Made by a program: the position numbers and the translations under genes
Part shown: one piece after another, positions 1 through 8,351 of the stretch
How the letters are laid out: each line of letters begins with the position of its first letter
Position numbering within the stretch: the stretch's first letter is position 1
Origin: Corynebacterium sp. p3-SID1145
GTDB lineage: Bacteria > Actinomycetota > Actinomycetes > Mycobacteriales > Mycobacteriaceae
DNA: 64,000 nucleotides
Direction: 5' to 3'
NCBI GenBank assembly: GCA_025144245.1
Contig: JALXXC010000005.1
Span: 62,001-126,000, forward strand
Notes under the pieces: model-generated
What the model was told of the DNA's origin: nothing
Seen by the model: only the letters and a program-made list of their open reading frames with translations
Database searches by the model: none

Positions 1-290
1 GCGGTGATGGTGCCGATCCAATTGGTGATGGCCTTCGGGTCCCAGTTGCCGTCCTTGTCGGAGGAGTTGGCCTTCAGCTTCTCGCCGAAGGAGAGCTCGT
101 CTTCGTTGTTCTTACCGTTGTCGGCGTTGTCGTTGTTGTTCTCGATGCCGGTGTTCGACTCGTTGTTGGCGCCCTGCGTGGTGGCGGCGCCGTTAGTGGT
201 GTCAGCGGCGAATGCCGGAGCGGCGACGACACCGGAAACGGAAACAGTGGCAGCGGTAGCGGCAGCGAGGATGCCCTTACGGATCTTCAT
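1..290 (-). CDS. Secreted protein, C-terminus cut off by window edge
   Basis: Only the first 96 codons are in the window; the gene runs off the left edge. The start ATG (290-288) has a purine-rich AAAGGG just upstream. The N-terminus is a standard Sec signal peptide: K/R at residues 2-5, an Ala/Val-rich core, and a likely signal peptidase I site after A-F-A near residue 28. The mature part is low complexity and rich in Asn, Asp and Thr, followed by a more ordered segment containing SFGEKLKAN. I do not recognise a family. It lies downstream of the cyclophilin gene on the same strand but is separated from it by a terminator-like hairpin, so it probably has its own promoter. Confidence 0.8.
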   Translation of the reverse strand, partial: MKIRKGILAAATAATVSVSGVVAAPAFAADTTNGAATTQGANNESNTGIENNNDNADNGKNNEDELSFGEKLKANSSDKDGNWDPKAITNWIGTIT

Positions 291-674
291 GAATGTCCCT
301 TTCAGAAAGAAGCTCTCATCGACGTGGCACACTCTACAGCCGGGCTATAGGCGCTGCAAGGGCTAAAATGAGAGCTTATTCAGGTTGCGGGGCGGGTTCT
401 CAGCCTATTCCTATGGTTTTGTAGTGCGAAGTGGTGATTGTGGGGCATATGCGACGGGCGAAACATGCGGAGCTTTATGAAAATCCGGTGAACTTTTTCG
501 CAAAAATACTGATGGATGGGTTGATGGGGTGGGGTGGGGAGGGGTTGATGTCGATAGGCTGGATGTCCGCTGTCCGCTACTACGGTAGCTTTAAGGTGGG
601 GGCATGAAGAAACACCTAGTGTGAGAAACGTCACACTAGGTGTGGTGGCGTGAATGCCGCGACGTGGGTCGAAG
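291..674. other. 384-bp intergenic region
   Basis: This is the only gene-free stretch above 300 bases. It holds the upstream region of the secreted-protein gene (minus strand) on the left and, at 612-643, a perfect 13-bp-arm hairpin just after the cyclophilin stop codon. The part from about 380 to 600 is less GC-rich than the neighbouring genes and I see no convincing gene in it. Confidence 0.6.
605..643 (-). terminator. Hairpin terminator after the cyclophilin gene (contains a CRP/GlxR-like core)
   Basis: ACACCTAGTGTGA (612-624) and TCACACTAGGTGT (631-643) are perfect 13-base complements with the 6-base loop GAAACG. On the minus strand the stem is followed by a moderately T-rich TTTCTTC. 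It sits about 30 bp after the cyclophilin stop, which fits an intrinsic terminator. The inner part reads TGTGA-N6-TCACA, the half-site pattern of the corynebacterial CRP homologue GlxR, so a protein-binding role is also possible. Confidence 0.65.
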
Positions 675-1559
675 CTACGCGACCTTCGCGCTGTTGATCT
701 TCACTTCTTCCTTCGGTGCGCCGTCGCCCGGGTTCATCGCCGCAGCCTCTTCCTGGTTCGCAGGCTCAGCGATCCCGGCCTCGGCGATCTTGTCTAGGGT
801 CGCGAGCCCCTCGTCGTTGATGGTGCCGAAGTAGGTGTAGGCGGGAGGCAGAGCGGTCTCGCCGTAGTTCAGGAAGAACTGGGAGCCGTTCGTGTTCGGG
901 CCGGAGTTCGCCATCGCGATGGTGCCGCGCTCGTAGAGGACATTCGGCTTCTGGCCCTCGGCGTCGTCGTCGACTGGGTACTCGTCGGCGAACTGGAAGC
1001 CCGGGCCGCCGCTGCCGGTTCCGCTCGGATCGCCGCACTGCAGCACGTGAATGCCCTCAGTGGTCAGGCGGTGGCACACCGTGCCGTCGTAGTAGCCCTC
1101 CTTCGCCAGGTACTCGATCGCGTTGACGGTGCACGGGGACACGGAGCGGTCGAGCGTCATGCCGATCGGTCCGGCGGAAGTGTCTAGGTTGAGGTCGACG
1201 GTGCCCTCGGTGGAAACATTCTCGGTCTCAGGCAGGCCCTTGTAGTACTCGCCCTGGCCGTCCTCGGTGTAGGTGCACGTCACCTGCGGGTCGAGCGGGG
1301 TCGCCCGCTTCTTGCTCAGCGCGACGGGCTGCATGTCCTCGGTCGGTTCCGCCGACTCGCTGGACTCGTCTTGGGCGTTGACCTCCTCGTCCGAGCCCCA
1401 GGTCGCCGCCATGTAGATGCCGCCTCCAACGAGGGCGATGACCAGCAGGGCCATCGCGGCGATCGTCCACGGCTTGTTCTTTTCTTTCCGGTCGCGTGCC
1501 TTGAGCTCGCGGTCGAGTTCCTTCAGGGCGTCCTTGCCGCGCTGCGCGTTATTGCTCAC
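675..1559 (-). CDS. ppiB: Membrane-anchored cyclophilin-type peptidyl-prolyl isomerase
   Basis: This 294-residue protein has a short charged cytoplasmic N-terminus, one membrane segment (about residues 31-52), an acidic low-complexity linker, and a C-terminal cyclophilin domain. The domain is recognised from CHRLTTEGIHVLQCGDP, GPGFQFADE and MANSGPNTNGSQFF. The usual FHR of the active site reads CHR, and a second Cys follows in LQCGDP. The likely role is catalysing proline isomerisation of secreted proteins on the outer face of the membrane. The GTG start (1559-1557) has GGAGG nine bases upstream. A ppiB next to a glyoxalase II-like gene and hisS is the usual actinobacterial order; rel would be expected beyond the left edge. 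Confidence 0.88.
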   Translation of the reverse strand: MSNNAQRGKDALKELDRELKARDRKEKNKPWTIAAMALLVIALVGGGIYMAATWGSDEEVNAQDESSESAEPTEDMQPVALSKKRATPLDPQVTCTYTEDGQGEYYKGLPETENVSTEGTVDLNLDTSAGPIGMTLDRSVSPCTVNAIEYLAKEGYYDGTVCHRLTTEGIHVLQCGDPSGTGSGGPGFQFADEYPVDDDAEGQKPNVLYERGTIAMANSGPNTNGSQFFLNYGETALPPAYTYFGTINDEGLATLDKIAEAGIAEPANQEEAAAMNPGDGAPKEEVKINSAKVA

Positions 1560-1655
1560 GGACTTCGGCCTCCATCAGTGTCTATAGGTGGTCAGATGGT
1601 CAAATACAGTAGCAGCACTGCGCCCGCGGCCGGCGCGTGCGCTCGGTCCTTTATT

Positions 1656-1661
1656 TATGCT
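1656..1661 (+). promoter_or_regulatory. -10 element of a leaderless tpx promoter
   Basis: TATGCT lies 7 bases before the tpx ATG at 1669, and no Shine-Dalgarno is present. The spacing puts the transcript start at or next to the A of the start codon. No clear -35 is visible, as is common in Corynebacterium. Confidence 0.55.
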
Positions 1662-1668
1662 GGGCGCC

Positions 1669-2169
1669 ATGGCTAACGTGACTTTCCGCAATGAACCCAC
1701 CACCACCTCTGGCGAGCTCCCCGCAGCGGGGGACAAGCTGCCGGCATTCGAGCTCGTCGGCGGCGACATGAACCCGGTGACCGACAGCGATTTCGCCGGC
1801 AAGCGCATCGTGCTCAACATCTTCCCGTCCGTGGACACCGGGGTGTGCGCACAATCGGTGCGCCGCTTCAACGAGCTCGCTGCCGGTCTGGACAACACCG
1901 TCGTCCTGTGCGTGTCCAAGGACCTCCCGTTCGCGCAGCAGCGGTTCTGCGGTGCCGAGGGCATCGAGAACGTCATCAGCGCATCCGCGTTCCGTTCCAC
2001 CTTCGGCGAGGACTACGGCGTGACCATGCAGGGCTCGCCGATCAAGGGCCTGCTGGCGCGCTCCGTCGTCGTCGCCGACGCCGACCACAAGATCGTGCAC
2101 ACTCAGCTTGTCGACGAAATCGCCGACGAGCCCGATTACGACGCCGCCGCGGCAGCGCTGGAGAACTAG
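1669..2169 (+). CDS. tpx: Thiol peroxidase (Tpx, atypical 2-Cys peroxiredoxin)
   Basis: This 166-residue enzyme reduces hydroperoxides with electrons from thioredoxin. The family signature is intact: [12 protein letters not shown] with the peroxidatic Cys at residue 60, and RFCGAEG with the resolving Cys at 94, matching the E. coli Tpx pair at 61 and 95. The end [13 protein letters not shown] also matches the family. An in-frame ATG lies upstream at 1588, but homology begins at MANVTF (1669), and a -10 element 7 bases before this ATG supports it. The gene is divergent from the cyclophilin gene. Confidence 0.95.
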   Translation: MANVTFRNEPTTTSGELPAAGDKLPAFELVGGDMNPVTDSDFAGKRIVLNIFPSVDTGVCAQSVRRFNELAAGLDNTVVLCVSKDLPFAQQRFCGAEGIENVISASAFRSTFGEDYGVTMQGSPIKGLLARSVVVADADHKIVHTQLVDEIADEPDYDAAAAALEN

Positions 2170-2225
2170 CGCCGCCAGCCCGGGAAGCTGGGGCTGACTG
2201 AGCCGACTGGACCGGCTACGCTGGC

Positions 2226-2231
2226 TACACT
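2226..2231 (+). promoter_or_regulatory. -10 element of a leaderless promoter for the hydrolase gene
   Basis: TACACT ends 7 bases before the ATG at 2239. There is no Shine-Dalgarno, so a leaderless mRNA is likely. Confidence 0.5.
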
Positions 2232-2238
2232 GGCGGGC

Positions 2239-2913
2239 ATGCAGATCGCAGGATTCACCGCTGGACCTTTCGGCACCAACACCTACGTCGTCATCAATGC
2301 CGGTGGTGGCGCGGACACTGAGGGCGGCACGAAACCCGAAGCGTTCGTCGTTGACCCGGGTAAAGACAGTGCCGCTCACGTCCGCAAGACCGTCGAGGAC
2401 GCCGGGGCGGAGCTTGTCGCTGTCGTGCTCACCCACGGCCACATCGACCACACGCGTGACTGCGCTGAATTCGGGCTGCCGGTCTACATCCATCCCGACG
2501 ATGAAGTGATGCTGGACCCGAAGTGGGGCGCTCCCGGCGACTTCGGCAGGATCTTCGAGGTCGATTCCATGAAGCAGCCTGGAGACCTCCGCCACCTCGA
2601 GGCAGGGGAAACCATGACCTTCGCGGGGATGGACTTCCGCATCGTGCACGCCCCAGGGCACTCGCCAGGATCGTCTCTGCTCATTGCGCAGGAAGAAGAC
2701 GTTGTTTTCGCTGGCGACGTGCTGTTCGCCGGATCCATCGGCCGCACCGACCTGCCGCTCGGTGACCCAGCCGCGATGGACCGCACCCTGGCGGGCCCTG
2801 TCTGGGATCTCGACGATGCCCTCACAGTTCTGCCCGGCCATGGTCCCGCGACCACAGTGGCGCAAGAGCGCGCGACAAACCCATATCTCAGCGCGGCGGG
2901 ACGTTCGCGCTAA
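2239..2913 (+). CDS. Metallo-beta-lactamase-fold hydrolase (glyoxalase II-like)
   Basis: This 224-residue single-domain protein of the MBL-fold family carries the zinc signature [10 protein letters not shown] near residue 80. Later ligands are in APGHSPGS, the Asp of [17 protein letters not shown], and LPGHGPATT. This is the usual pattern of glyoxalase II-like thioester hydrolases. Its place between ppiB and hisS is the same as for the Rv2581c-type gene of mycobacteria. The true substrate is unknown; hydroxyacylglutathione is unlikely because corynebacteria use mycothiol. The stop codon overlaps the -10 element of hisS. Confidence 0.85.
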   Translation: MQIAGFTAGPFGTNTYVVINAGGGADTEGGTKPEAFVVDPGKDSAAHVRKTVEDAGAELVAVVLTHGHIDHTRDCAEFGLPVYIHPDDEVMLDPKWGAPGDFGRIFEVDSMKQPGDLRHLEAGETMTFAGMDFRIVHAPGHSPGSSLLIAQEEDVVFAGDVLFAGSIGRTDLPLGDPAAMDRTLAGPVWDLDDALTVLPGHGPATTVAQERATNPYLSAAGRSR

Positions 2914-2916
2914 GAT
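2911..2916 (+). promoter_or_regulatory. -10 element of a leaderless hisS promoter
   Basis: TAAGAT overlaps the stop codon of the preceding gene and ends 8 bases before the hisS GTG at 2925. No Shine-Dalgarno or leader is present, which excludes a T-box or leader-peptide control here. Confidence 0.5.
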
Positions 2917-2924
2917 CGACCGGC

Positions 2925-4235
2925 GTGAGCGATACCCAGCAGAAATCCGAGAAGTTCCAACCCCTGTCAGCCCCGAAGGGCGTGCCGGACTATGTGCCAC
3001 CGGTGTCCGCGACCTTTCATAAGGTGCGCTCGGAGTTCGTCAAGCAGGCGCATCTAGCTGGGTATCAGCACATTGAGCTTCCCGTCTTCGAGGACACAAC
3101 CTTGTTCGCCCGCGGTGTCGGCGAATCCACCGACGTGGTGTCCAAGGAGATGTACACTTTCGCCGACCGCGGCGACCGCTCTGTCACTCTGCGCCCGGAG
3201 GGAACAGCGGGAGTCATGCGCGCTGTGATCGAGCACAATCTCGATCGTGGGCAGTTGCCGGTCAAGCTCAACTATTACGGCCCGTTCTTCCGGTACGAGC
3301 GCCCGCAGGCCGGCCGTTACCGCCAGCTTCAGCAGGTCGGTGTCGAGGCGATCGGTGTCGACGACCCGCTTCTCGACGTCGAGGTCATCGCTCTGGCCGA
3401 CCGTTGCTACCGCTCTGTCGGGCTGAGCGGGTTCCGTCTCGAGCTGACGAGCCTGGGGGACAAGAACTGCCGCCCGGCGTACCGCCAGAAGCTCCAGGAC
3501 TTCCTGCTGGATCTCCCGCTCGACGAGGAGACCCGCCACCGCGCACAGATCAACCCGCTGCGCGTGCTGGACGACAAGCGCTCGGAGGTCCAAGAGATGA
3601 CTGCCGACGCACCGCTCATGCTCGACCACCTCGACGCAGATTGCCGCGAGCACTTCGAGACCGTCACCGGCTCCCTCGACAACCTCGGCATCCCTTACGT
3701 AATCAACCCGCGCATGGTCCGCGGCTTGGACTACTACACCAAGACCTGCTTCGAGTTCGTGCATGACGGCCTCGGTGCCCAGTCCGGCATCGGCGGCGGC
3801 GGACGCTACGACGGGCTCATGGCTCAGATCGGCGGCCAGGACCTCTCCGGCATCGGCTTCGGGCTCGGCGTTGACCGGACCGTTCTCGCTCTCGAAGCGG
3901 AAGGCGTCACCCTTGACAACGTCGATCAGCGCGTCCAGGTTTACGGTGTCGGAATCGGCCCCGAAGCGACCAAGAAGATGGCCACGCTTATCGACGAGCT
4001 CCGCGCCAACGGCATCTCCGCCGACATGGCCTATGGAGGCCGCGGCCTCAAGGGTGCGATGAAGGGCGCCGACCGCTCCGGCGCTCACACCGCTCTCGTG
4101 CTTGGCGACCGCGAGCTCGAGACTGGCGAAATCGCCGTGAAGAACCTACGCAACCAGTCGCAGAAGACTGTCGCGCTTGATGTCCACGAGATCATCGACG
4201 CGATCTTCCTCCCAGAGGACGAGCCGGCCGAATAG
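2925..4235 (+). CDS. hisS: Histidyl-tRNA synthetase
   Basis: This class II synthetase charges tRNA-His. Its 436 residues are normal for bacterial HisRS. Visible motifs are the N-terminal [11 protein letters not shown], motif 2 [19 protein letters not shown], the His-specific [11 protein letters not shown] and [12 protein letters not shown], motif 3 [10 protein letters not shown], and a C-terminal anticodon-binding domain. GTG 2925 is chosen because the family N-terminus starts directly after it and a -10 lies 8 bases upstream. The gene ends 30 bp from the convergent sdaA gene, and no strong terminator is seen in that gap. Confidence 0.97.
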   Translation: MSDTQQKSEKFQPLSAPKGVPDYVPPVSATFHKVRSEFVKQAHLAGYQHIELPVFEDTTLFARGVGESTDVVSKEMYTFADRGDRSVTLRPEGTAGVMRAVIEHNLDRGQLPVKLNYYGPFFRYERPQAGRYRQLQQVGVEAIGVDDPLLDVEVIALADRCYRSVGLSGFRLELTSLGDKNCRPAYRQKLQDFLLDLPLDEETRHRAQINPLRVLDDKRSEVQEMTADAPLMLDHLDADCREHFETVTGSLDNLGIPYVINPRMVRGLDYYTKTCFEFVHDGLGAQSGIGGGGRYDGLMAQIGGQDLSGIGFGLGVDRTVLALEAEGVTLDNVDQRVQVYGVGIGPEATKKMATLIDELRANGISADMAYGGRGLKGAMKGADRSGAHTALVLGDRELETGEIAVKNLRNQSQKTVALDVHEIIDAIFLPEDEPAE

Positions 4236-4265
4236 AGGTTGCGCAACCGTTGTGCGGGGCCGGCG

Positions 4266-5711
4266 TCAGCACTCCGTGATGTTCACAGGGAAGCCGAGCT
4301 GGACGGCGAGGCCGCCGACGGAGGTTTCCTTGTACTTCGTCATCATGTCGCGGCCGGTGGCGGCCATAGTCTCGACGACGTCGTCGAGGGAGACGATGTT
4401 GGTGCCGTCACCCCACTTGGCCAGGCGGGCGGCGTTGATGGCTTTCACTGCGCCGATGGCGTTGCGCTCGATGCACGGGACCTGCACCAGTCCACCGACC
4501 GGATCGCAGGTAAGGCCAAGATTGTGCTCCAAGGCGATTTCAGCGGCGTTCTCCACTTGGGCCGGTGTGCCGCCCAAAATAGCGCACATGCCGGCGGCGG
4601 CCATGGCGGACGCGGAGCCGACCTCGCCTTGGCAGCCGACCTCGGCGCCGGAGATGGAGGCATTGGTTTTGATGATCGCCCCGACAGCGCCGGCAGTGAG
4701 CAGGAATTCCCGGGCGCGCTCAGGAGTGAAATCCGGCGTGAAATCGCGGCAGTAGTGCATGACAGCCGGGATGATGCCGGCGGCGCCGTTGGTCGGAGCT
4801 GTGACCACGCGGCCGTGGGCGGCGTTCTCCTCGTTGACGGCCAAAGCGTAGAGGTTCACCCACTCCATGGCGTCGAGGCCCTCGGAGCTGTGGCGTTGCT
4901 GCTCGCTGGTGAGCATGGCGTGCATGCGGGGCGCGCGGCGGCGGACATTGAGGCCGCCGGGGAGGGAACCGTCGGTGGTGATGCCGTTCTTCACGCACTC
5001 CTGCATGACGGACCAGACGTTGTCGAGGTGTGCGGTGTACTCGGTCTCTCCGTTGGCCAGACGCTCATTGTGGGCCATGACCTCGGCGATGCTCAGGCCT
5101 GTGCGGTCGCAGACTGCGAGCAGGTCTGCGGAGGAATCGTAGGCGTAGGTGCCGTCGTCATGGTCGGTGCTGGAACCATCCTTCTCTCCTTCGGCCTCGG
5201 CGACGGCGGTGGCAGCGGCGATGCCGGTGGCGGCGCCCTCTTCGACGGCCTCGTTCATCTCTGCACGGTCCATGATGAACCCGCCGCCGACGGAGTAATA
5301 CTCGTTGCGGCTGGCCAGACGCGTGCCTTGAGCATCCCAGGCATCGAAGATGAGGCAGTTGGGGTGCTCGGCGACCGGCTTCGGGTTGAAGGTCAGCTCG
5401 TACGCGACGCTGCCGTCGGGTCCGGAGATGGTGCCCTTGGCAGGGATGGGGGTGCCGGGGACAGGCTCGACGGTCTGGTCGGTGGTCAGGGGAGTGTAGC
5501 CCACCAAGCCCAGGAGGACAGCGCGGTCGGTGCCGTGTCCGACGCCGGTGGCGGCGAGGGATCCACGCAGTTCAATGTGGACTTCTGCGGGGACGACGCC
5601 GAGCTTGTCGACGAAAGCAGCACTGGCGCGCATCGGGCCGACCGTGTGGGATGACGACGGCCCGATGCCGATGCTGAACAGGTCGATGACGCTGACACGG
5701 TGCGAACTCAT
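4266..5711 (-). CDS. sdaA: L-serine ammonia-lyase (L-serine dehydratase), iron-sulfur type
   Basis: This enzyme deaminates L-serine to pyruvate and ammonia. It is the single-chain form with the beta part ([14 protein letters not shown] near the N-terminus) fused to the catalytic alpha part. The cysteines that hold the 4Fe-4S cluster in this family are present in [22 protein letters not shown] and the C-terminal VNITEC. Its 481 residues are slightly longer than the E. coli enzymes (about 455). It is divergent from the sugar ABC operon across a 144-bp gap. Confidence 0.96.
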   Translation of the reverse strand: MSSHRVSVIDLFSIGIGPSSSHTVGPMRASAAFVDKLGVVPAEVHIELRGSLAATGVGHGTDRAVLLGLVGYTPLTTDQTVEPVPGTPIPAKGTISGPDGSVAYELTFNPKPVAEHPNCLIFDAWDAQGTRLASRNEYYSVGGGFIMDRAEMNEAVEEGAATGIAAATAVAEAEGEKDGSSTDHDDGTYAYDSSADLLAVCDRTGLSIAEVMAHNERLANGETEYTAHLDNVWSVMQECVKNGITTDGSLPGGLNVRRRAPRMHAMLTSEQQRHSSEGLDAMEWVNLYALAVNEENAAHGRVVTAPTNGAAGIIPAVMHYCRDFTPDFTPERAREFLLTAGAVGAIIKTNASISGAEVGCQGEVGSASAMAAAGMCAILGGTPAQVENAAEIALEHNLGLTCDPVGGLVQVPCIERNAIGAVKAINAARLAKWGDGTNIVSLDDVVETMAATGRDMMTKYKETSVGGLAVQLGFPVNITEC

Positions 5712-5747
5712 GCACCCGAGGATAAGCGCGGGGGTATCGGTCTACCA

Positions 5748-5794
5748 ACCCTAAAGCGGGTCGCCTTTTTCGGGCAGACAGCCAGTGTTAGGGT
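5748..5794. promoter_or_regulatory. Inverted repeat in the sdaA / ABC-operon divergent promoter region
   Basis: ACCCTAA (5748-5754) and TTAGGGT (5788-5794) form a 7-bp inverted repeat with 33 bases between. The right arm lies just before a candidate -10 (TAAGGT near 5800). Two such half-sites in a divergent promoter could bind a regulator, but repeats this short can occur by chance. Confidence 0.25.
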
Positions 5795-5855
5795 CAATCT
5801 AAGGTTTGAATCAGAAAATCCGCTGGATTCGTGCCGGCCGACAGAGGAGAAACAC

Positions 5856-6974
5856 ATGGCAACAGTGACCTATGACAAGGCGACGAGGATTTATCCGAAG
5901 GCGGTTAAACCGAGCGTCGATAAGCTTGATCTTGAAATCGCGGACGGCGAGTTCCTCGTCCTCGTCGGGCCCTCCGGCTCCGGCAAGTCCACCGCGCTGC
6001 GCATGCTCGCGGGTCTGGAGGAGACCAACGAGGGCCGCATCCTGATCGGGGACCGCGACGTGACCAACGAGTCCCCGAAAGACCGTGACATCGCGATGGT
6101 CTTCCAGAATTACGCGCTCTACCCACACATGACAGTGCGCGAGAACATGGGCTTCGCCCTGAAGATCGCGGGCATGGAGAAGGGCGACATCGACCGCCGC
6201 GTCGAGGAGGCCGCGAAGACCCTCGACCTGACTGAGTACCTCGACCGCAAGCCGAAGGCTCTCTCCGGCGGCCAGCGCCAGCGCGTGGCCATGGGACGCG
6301 CAATCGTGCGCGAACCGCAGGTCTTCCTCATGGACGAGCCGCTGTCCAACCTCGACGCGAAGCTGCGTGTGCAGACTCGCACCCAGATTGCGAGCCTGCA
6401 GCGCCGCATGAACGTGACCACCATCTACGTCACCCACGACCAGACCGAGGCGCTGACCATGGGCGACCGCATCGCCGTGCTCAACTTCGGCGTGCTGCAG
6501 CAGGTGGGCACCCCGCGCGAGTTGTACGAGCGTCCGGACAACGTATTCGTCGCCGGCTTCATCGGCTCTCCGGCGATGAACTTGTCCACCTTCAACGTCG
6601 AGGGCAATGTGGCCAAGCTCGGCGGCGCCTTAATCCCGTTGGCGCCCGAGTACGTCGCGGCGCTAACGCCGGAAGACAACAACCAGATCATCCTCGGCTT
6701 CCGCCCGGAGGCACTCACCGTCGTGCCGGACACCACCGAGCACACCGTGCCCATCGAGGTGGACTTTACCGAGGAGCTCGGCTCCGATTCCTACCTCTAC
6801 GGCCACCTCGTCGGCGGGGAATGGCGCGAGGAGGGCTCCGACGATTCCGCTGCGGGGCAGATCGTTGTGCGCGTTGCACCTATGTCCGGGATCAAGGGCG
6901 GCGACATCATCCACGTCACCGTCAACGAAGGTGGCCTGCACGCGTTCTCCAAGGCCACCGGGAACAGGATCTAA
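5856..6974 (+). CDS. msmK: Sugar ABC transporter ATP-binding protein (MsmK/UgpC/MalK type)
   Basis: This 372-residue cytoplasmic ATPase powers a carbohydrate importer. It has Walker A GPSGSGKST, Q-loop MVFQNYALYPHMTV, signature LSGGQRQRVAMGRA, Walker B VFLMDEPLSNLDAKLR and the H-loop TIYVTHDQTEALT. A C-terminal MalK-like regulatory (TOBE) domain follows from about residue 235. The ATG at 5856 is preferred over upstream codons because GAGGAGA lies just before it and homology begins there. It is the first gene of a six-gene transport operon. MsmK-type ATPases often serve several sugar transporters. Confidence 0.93.
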   Translation: MATVTYDKATRIYPKAVKPSVDKLDLEIADGEFLVLVGPSGSGKSTALRMLAGLEETNEGRILIGDRDVTNESPKDRDIAMVFQNYALYPHMTVRENMGFALKIAGMEKGDIDRRVEEAAKTLDLTEYLDRKPKALSGGQRQRVAMGRAIVREPQVFLMDEPLSNLDAKLRVQTRTQIASLQRRMNVTTIYVTHDQTEALTMGDRIAVLNFGVLQQVGTPRELYERPDNVFVAGFIGSPAMNLSTFNVEGNVAKLGGALIPLAPEYVAALTPEDNNQIILGFRPEALTVVPDTTEHTVPIEVDFTEELGSDSYLYGHLVGGEWREEGSDDSAAGQIVVRVAPMSGIKGGDIIHVTVNEGGLHAFSKATGNRI

Positions 6975-7027
6975 CCGGCGCCCCGGAGGGGCAGCCGCGC
7001 AGCAAGGAGGCTGAAAAGCTCAAAGCC

Positions 7028-8308
7028 ATGTCCGAGAAGATGAGTGTCCAGTCGCCGGCGTATGCCGAAGTGCTGCTTGGCCTGCCCTGGGCAATTCCTC
7101 TCGCCGAATGGCCGAGCGAGCTGCTCGCCGCCTTCCCGCGTGGCATTTCCCGCCACACCGTGCGCCTCATCGCAGCGGGCGGCATGGCGCTGGCCATCAA
7201 GGAGATCGGCGAGTCTGTCGCATACCACGAGTACCGCATGCTGAAAAAGCTGCGCGACCTCGACATTCCCTGTGTGAAGCCGGTGGCGGTCATCGCGCAC
7301 CGCACGAACGACAGCCGCGACGAAGAGCTCACTCCATGCCTGGTCACTGAGCATCTCGAGTTCTCCTTGCCGTACCGTGACGTGTTCAGCCGGTCGCTCG
7401 GCCCCGAGACGGTGAACAAGCTCATCCGCGCGCTCGCGGTGTTGCTCGTTCGCCTGCACCTGGTCAATTTCTACTGGGGCGATGTGTCGCTGTCGAACAC
7501 TCTCTTCTGCCGCGATGCCGACGAATTCTCCGCGTATCTCGTCGACGCGGAGACAGGGGAGTTCCACGAGCCACTCTCGCAGGGGCGCAGGCTTTACGAC
7601 GTCGAGGTCGCCCGCGTCAACATCATCGGCGAGCTCATGGACCTCCAAGCAGGCGGACTCATCGACGCCGATGTCGATGTCATCGCCCTCGGCAACGCCG
7701 TCGACGCCACCTACCACGAACTGTGGAGCCTGATGACGGATGAACTCGTCGTGGAAGGCGATGCGTTCGGCAAGATCGCGGAGCGCATCGAGAAGATCAA
7801 CTCGCTGGGCTTCGACAGCGGCGAGACCGAAATCAGCCACGAGACCCGCCGCAATCCCGACGGCAGTTCCGCCGACATCTACCGAGTCAACATCGAGCCT
7901 GCGGTGTTCTCCACCGGCTTCCACCGCCGCAAGCTCAAGCAGCTCACCGGGTTGGACGTCCAGGACCGCCAGGCGCAGCGCCTGCTGGGGGAAATGGAGG
8001 TCTACCGGGCCCTTCACCACGAAGGCGCAGTGTCCTTGGAGGAGGTCGCGCTCGACTGGCTGGTCAACCGGTACGAACCAGTCGTCGCCCTGACTCCGTC
8101 CGCTCTGCGCAAGAAGCTGGAACCCCCGCAGGTCTTCCACGAGATCTTGGACCACCGCTGGTTCATTTCTGAGAACGAGCAGCGCTACGTGCGTCTCGAC
8201 GAGGCCGCGGAATCCTACTTCCGCACCATCCTTCCCGACCGTCCGGACGAGGCCCGCATCTACACCGCGAACGAGACCGCCTGGCCGGAGAACAACGATT
8301 TTTCCTGA
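7028..8308 (+). CDS. DUF4032 protein with a complete kinase-like active site
   Basis: A 426-residue soluble protein. The N-terminal half reads as a lipopolysaccharide-kinase-like protein-kinase fold: ALAIK with Lys58, the helix-C Glu near 68, RLHLVNFYWGDVSLSNT giving catalytic Asp152 and Asn157, and LVDAET giving Asp173. The C-terminal half matches what I know as DUF4032, ending in ARIYTANETAWPEN. All residues needed for phosphotransfer seem present, but the substrate is unknown. It lies between the ATPase and binding-protein genes of a sugar ABC operon, so a regulatory or sugar-related role is inferred. The ATG at 7028 has AGGAGG 17 bases upstream, rather far; ATG 7040 is an alternative start. 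Confidence 0.8.
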   Translation: MSEKMSVQSPAYAEVLLGLPWAIPLAEWPSELLAAFPRGISRHTVRLIAAGGMALAIKEIGESVAYHEYRMLKKLRDLDIPCVKPVAVIAHRTNDSRDEELTPCLVTEHLEFSLPYRDVFSRSLGPETVNKLIRALAVLLVRLHLVNFYWGDVSLSNTLFCRDADEFSAYLVDAETGEFHEPLSQGRRLYDVEVARVNIIGELMDLQAGGLIDADVDVIALGNAVDATYHELWSLMTDELVVEGDAFGKIAERIEKINSLGFDSGETEISHETRRNPDGSSADIYRVNIEPAVFSTGFHRRKLKQLTGLDVQDRQAQRLLGEMEVYRALHHEGAVSLEEVALDWLVNRYEPVVALTPSALRKKLEPPQVFHEILDHRWFISENEQRYVRLDEAAESYFRTILPDRPDEARIYTANETAWPENNDFS

Positions 8309-8351
8309 TTCACAACGACACAGACCACCTACGAAGAACGAGGTACAAACC

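Noticed and set aside
380..634. 84-codon open frame on the minus strand in the 384-bp gap
   Set aside because: It starts within the terminator stem, has no ribosome-binding site, and its His/Pro/Arg-rich product has no recognisable domain.
2914..2924. T-box or histidine leader peptide before hisS
   Set aside because: The -10 is 8 bases from the start codon, so there is no leader.
4236..4265. Bidirectional terminator between hisS and sdaA
   Set aside because: Only the 12-bp palindrome GGTTGCGCAACC is present, with no T-run; too weak to call.
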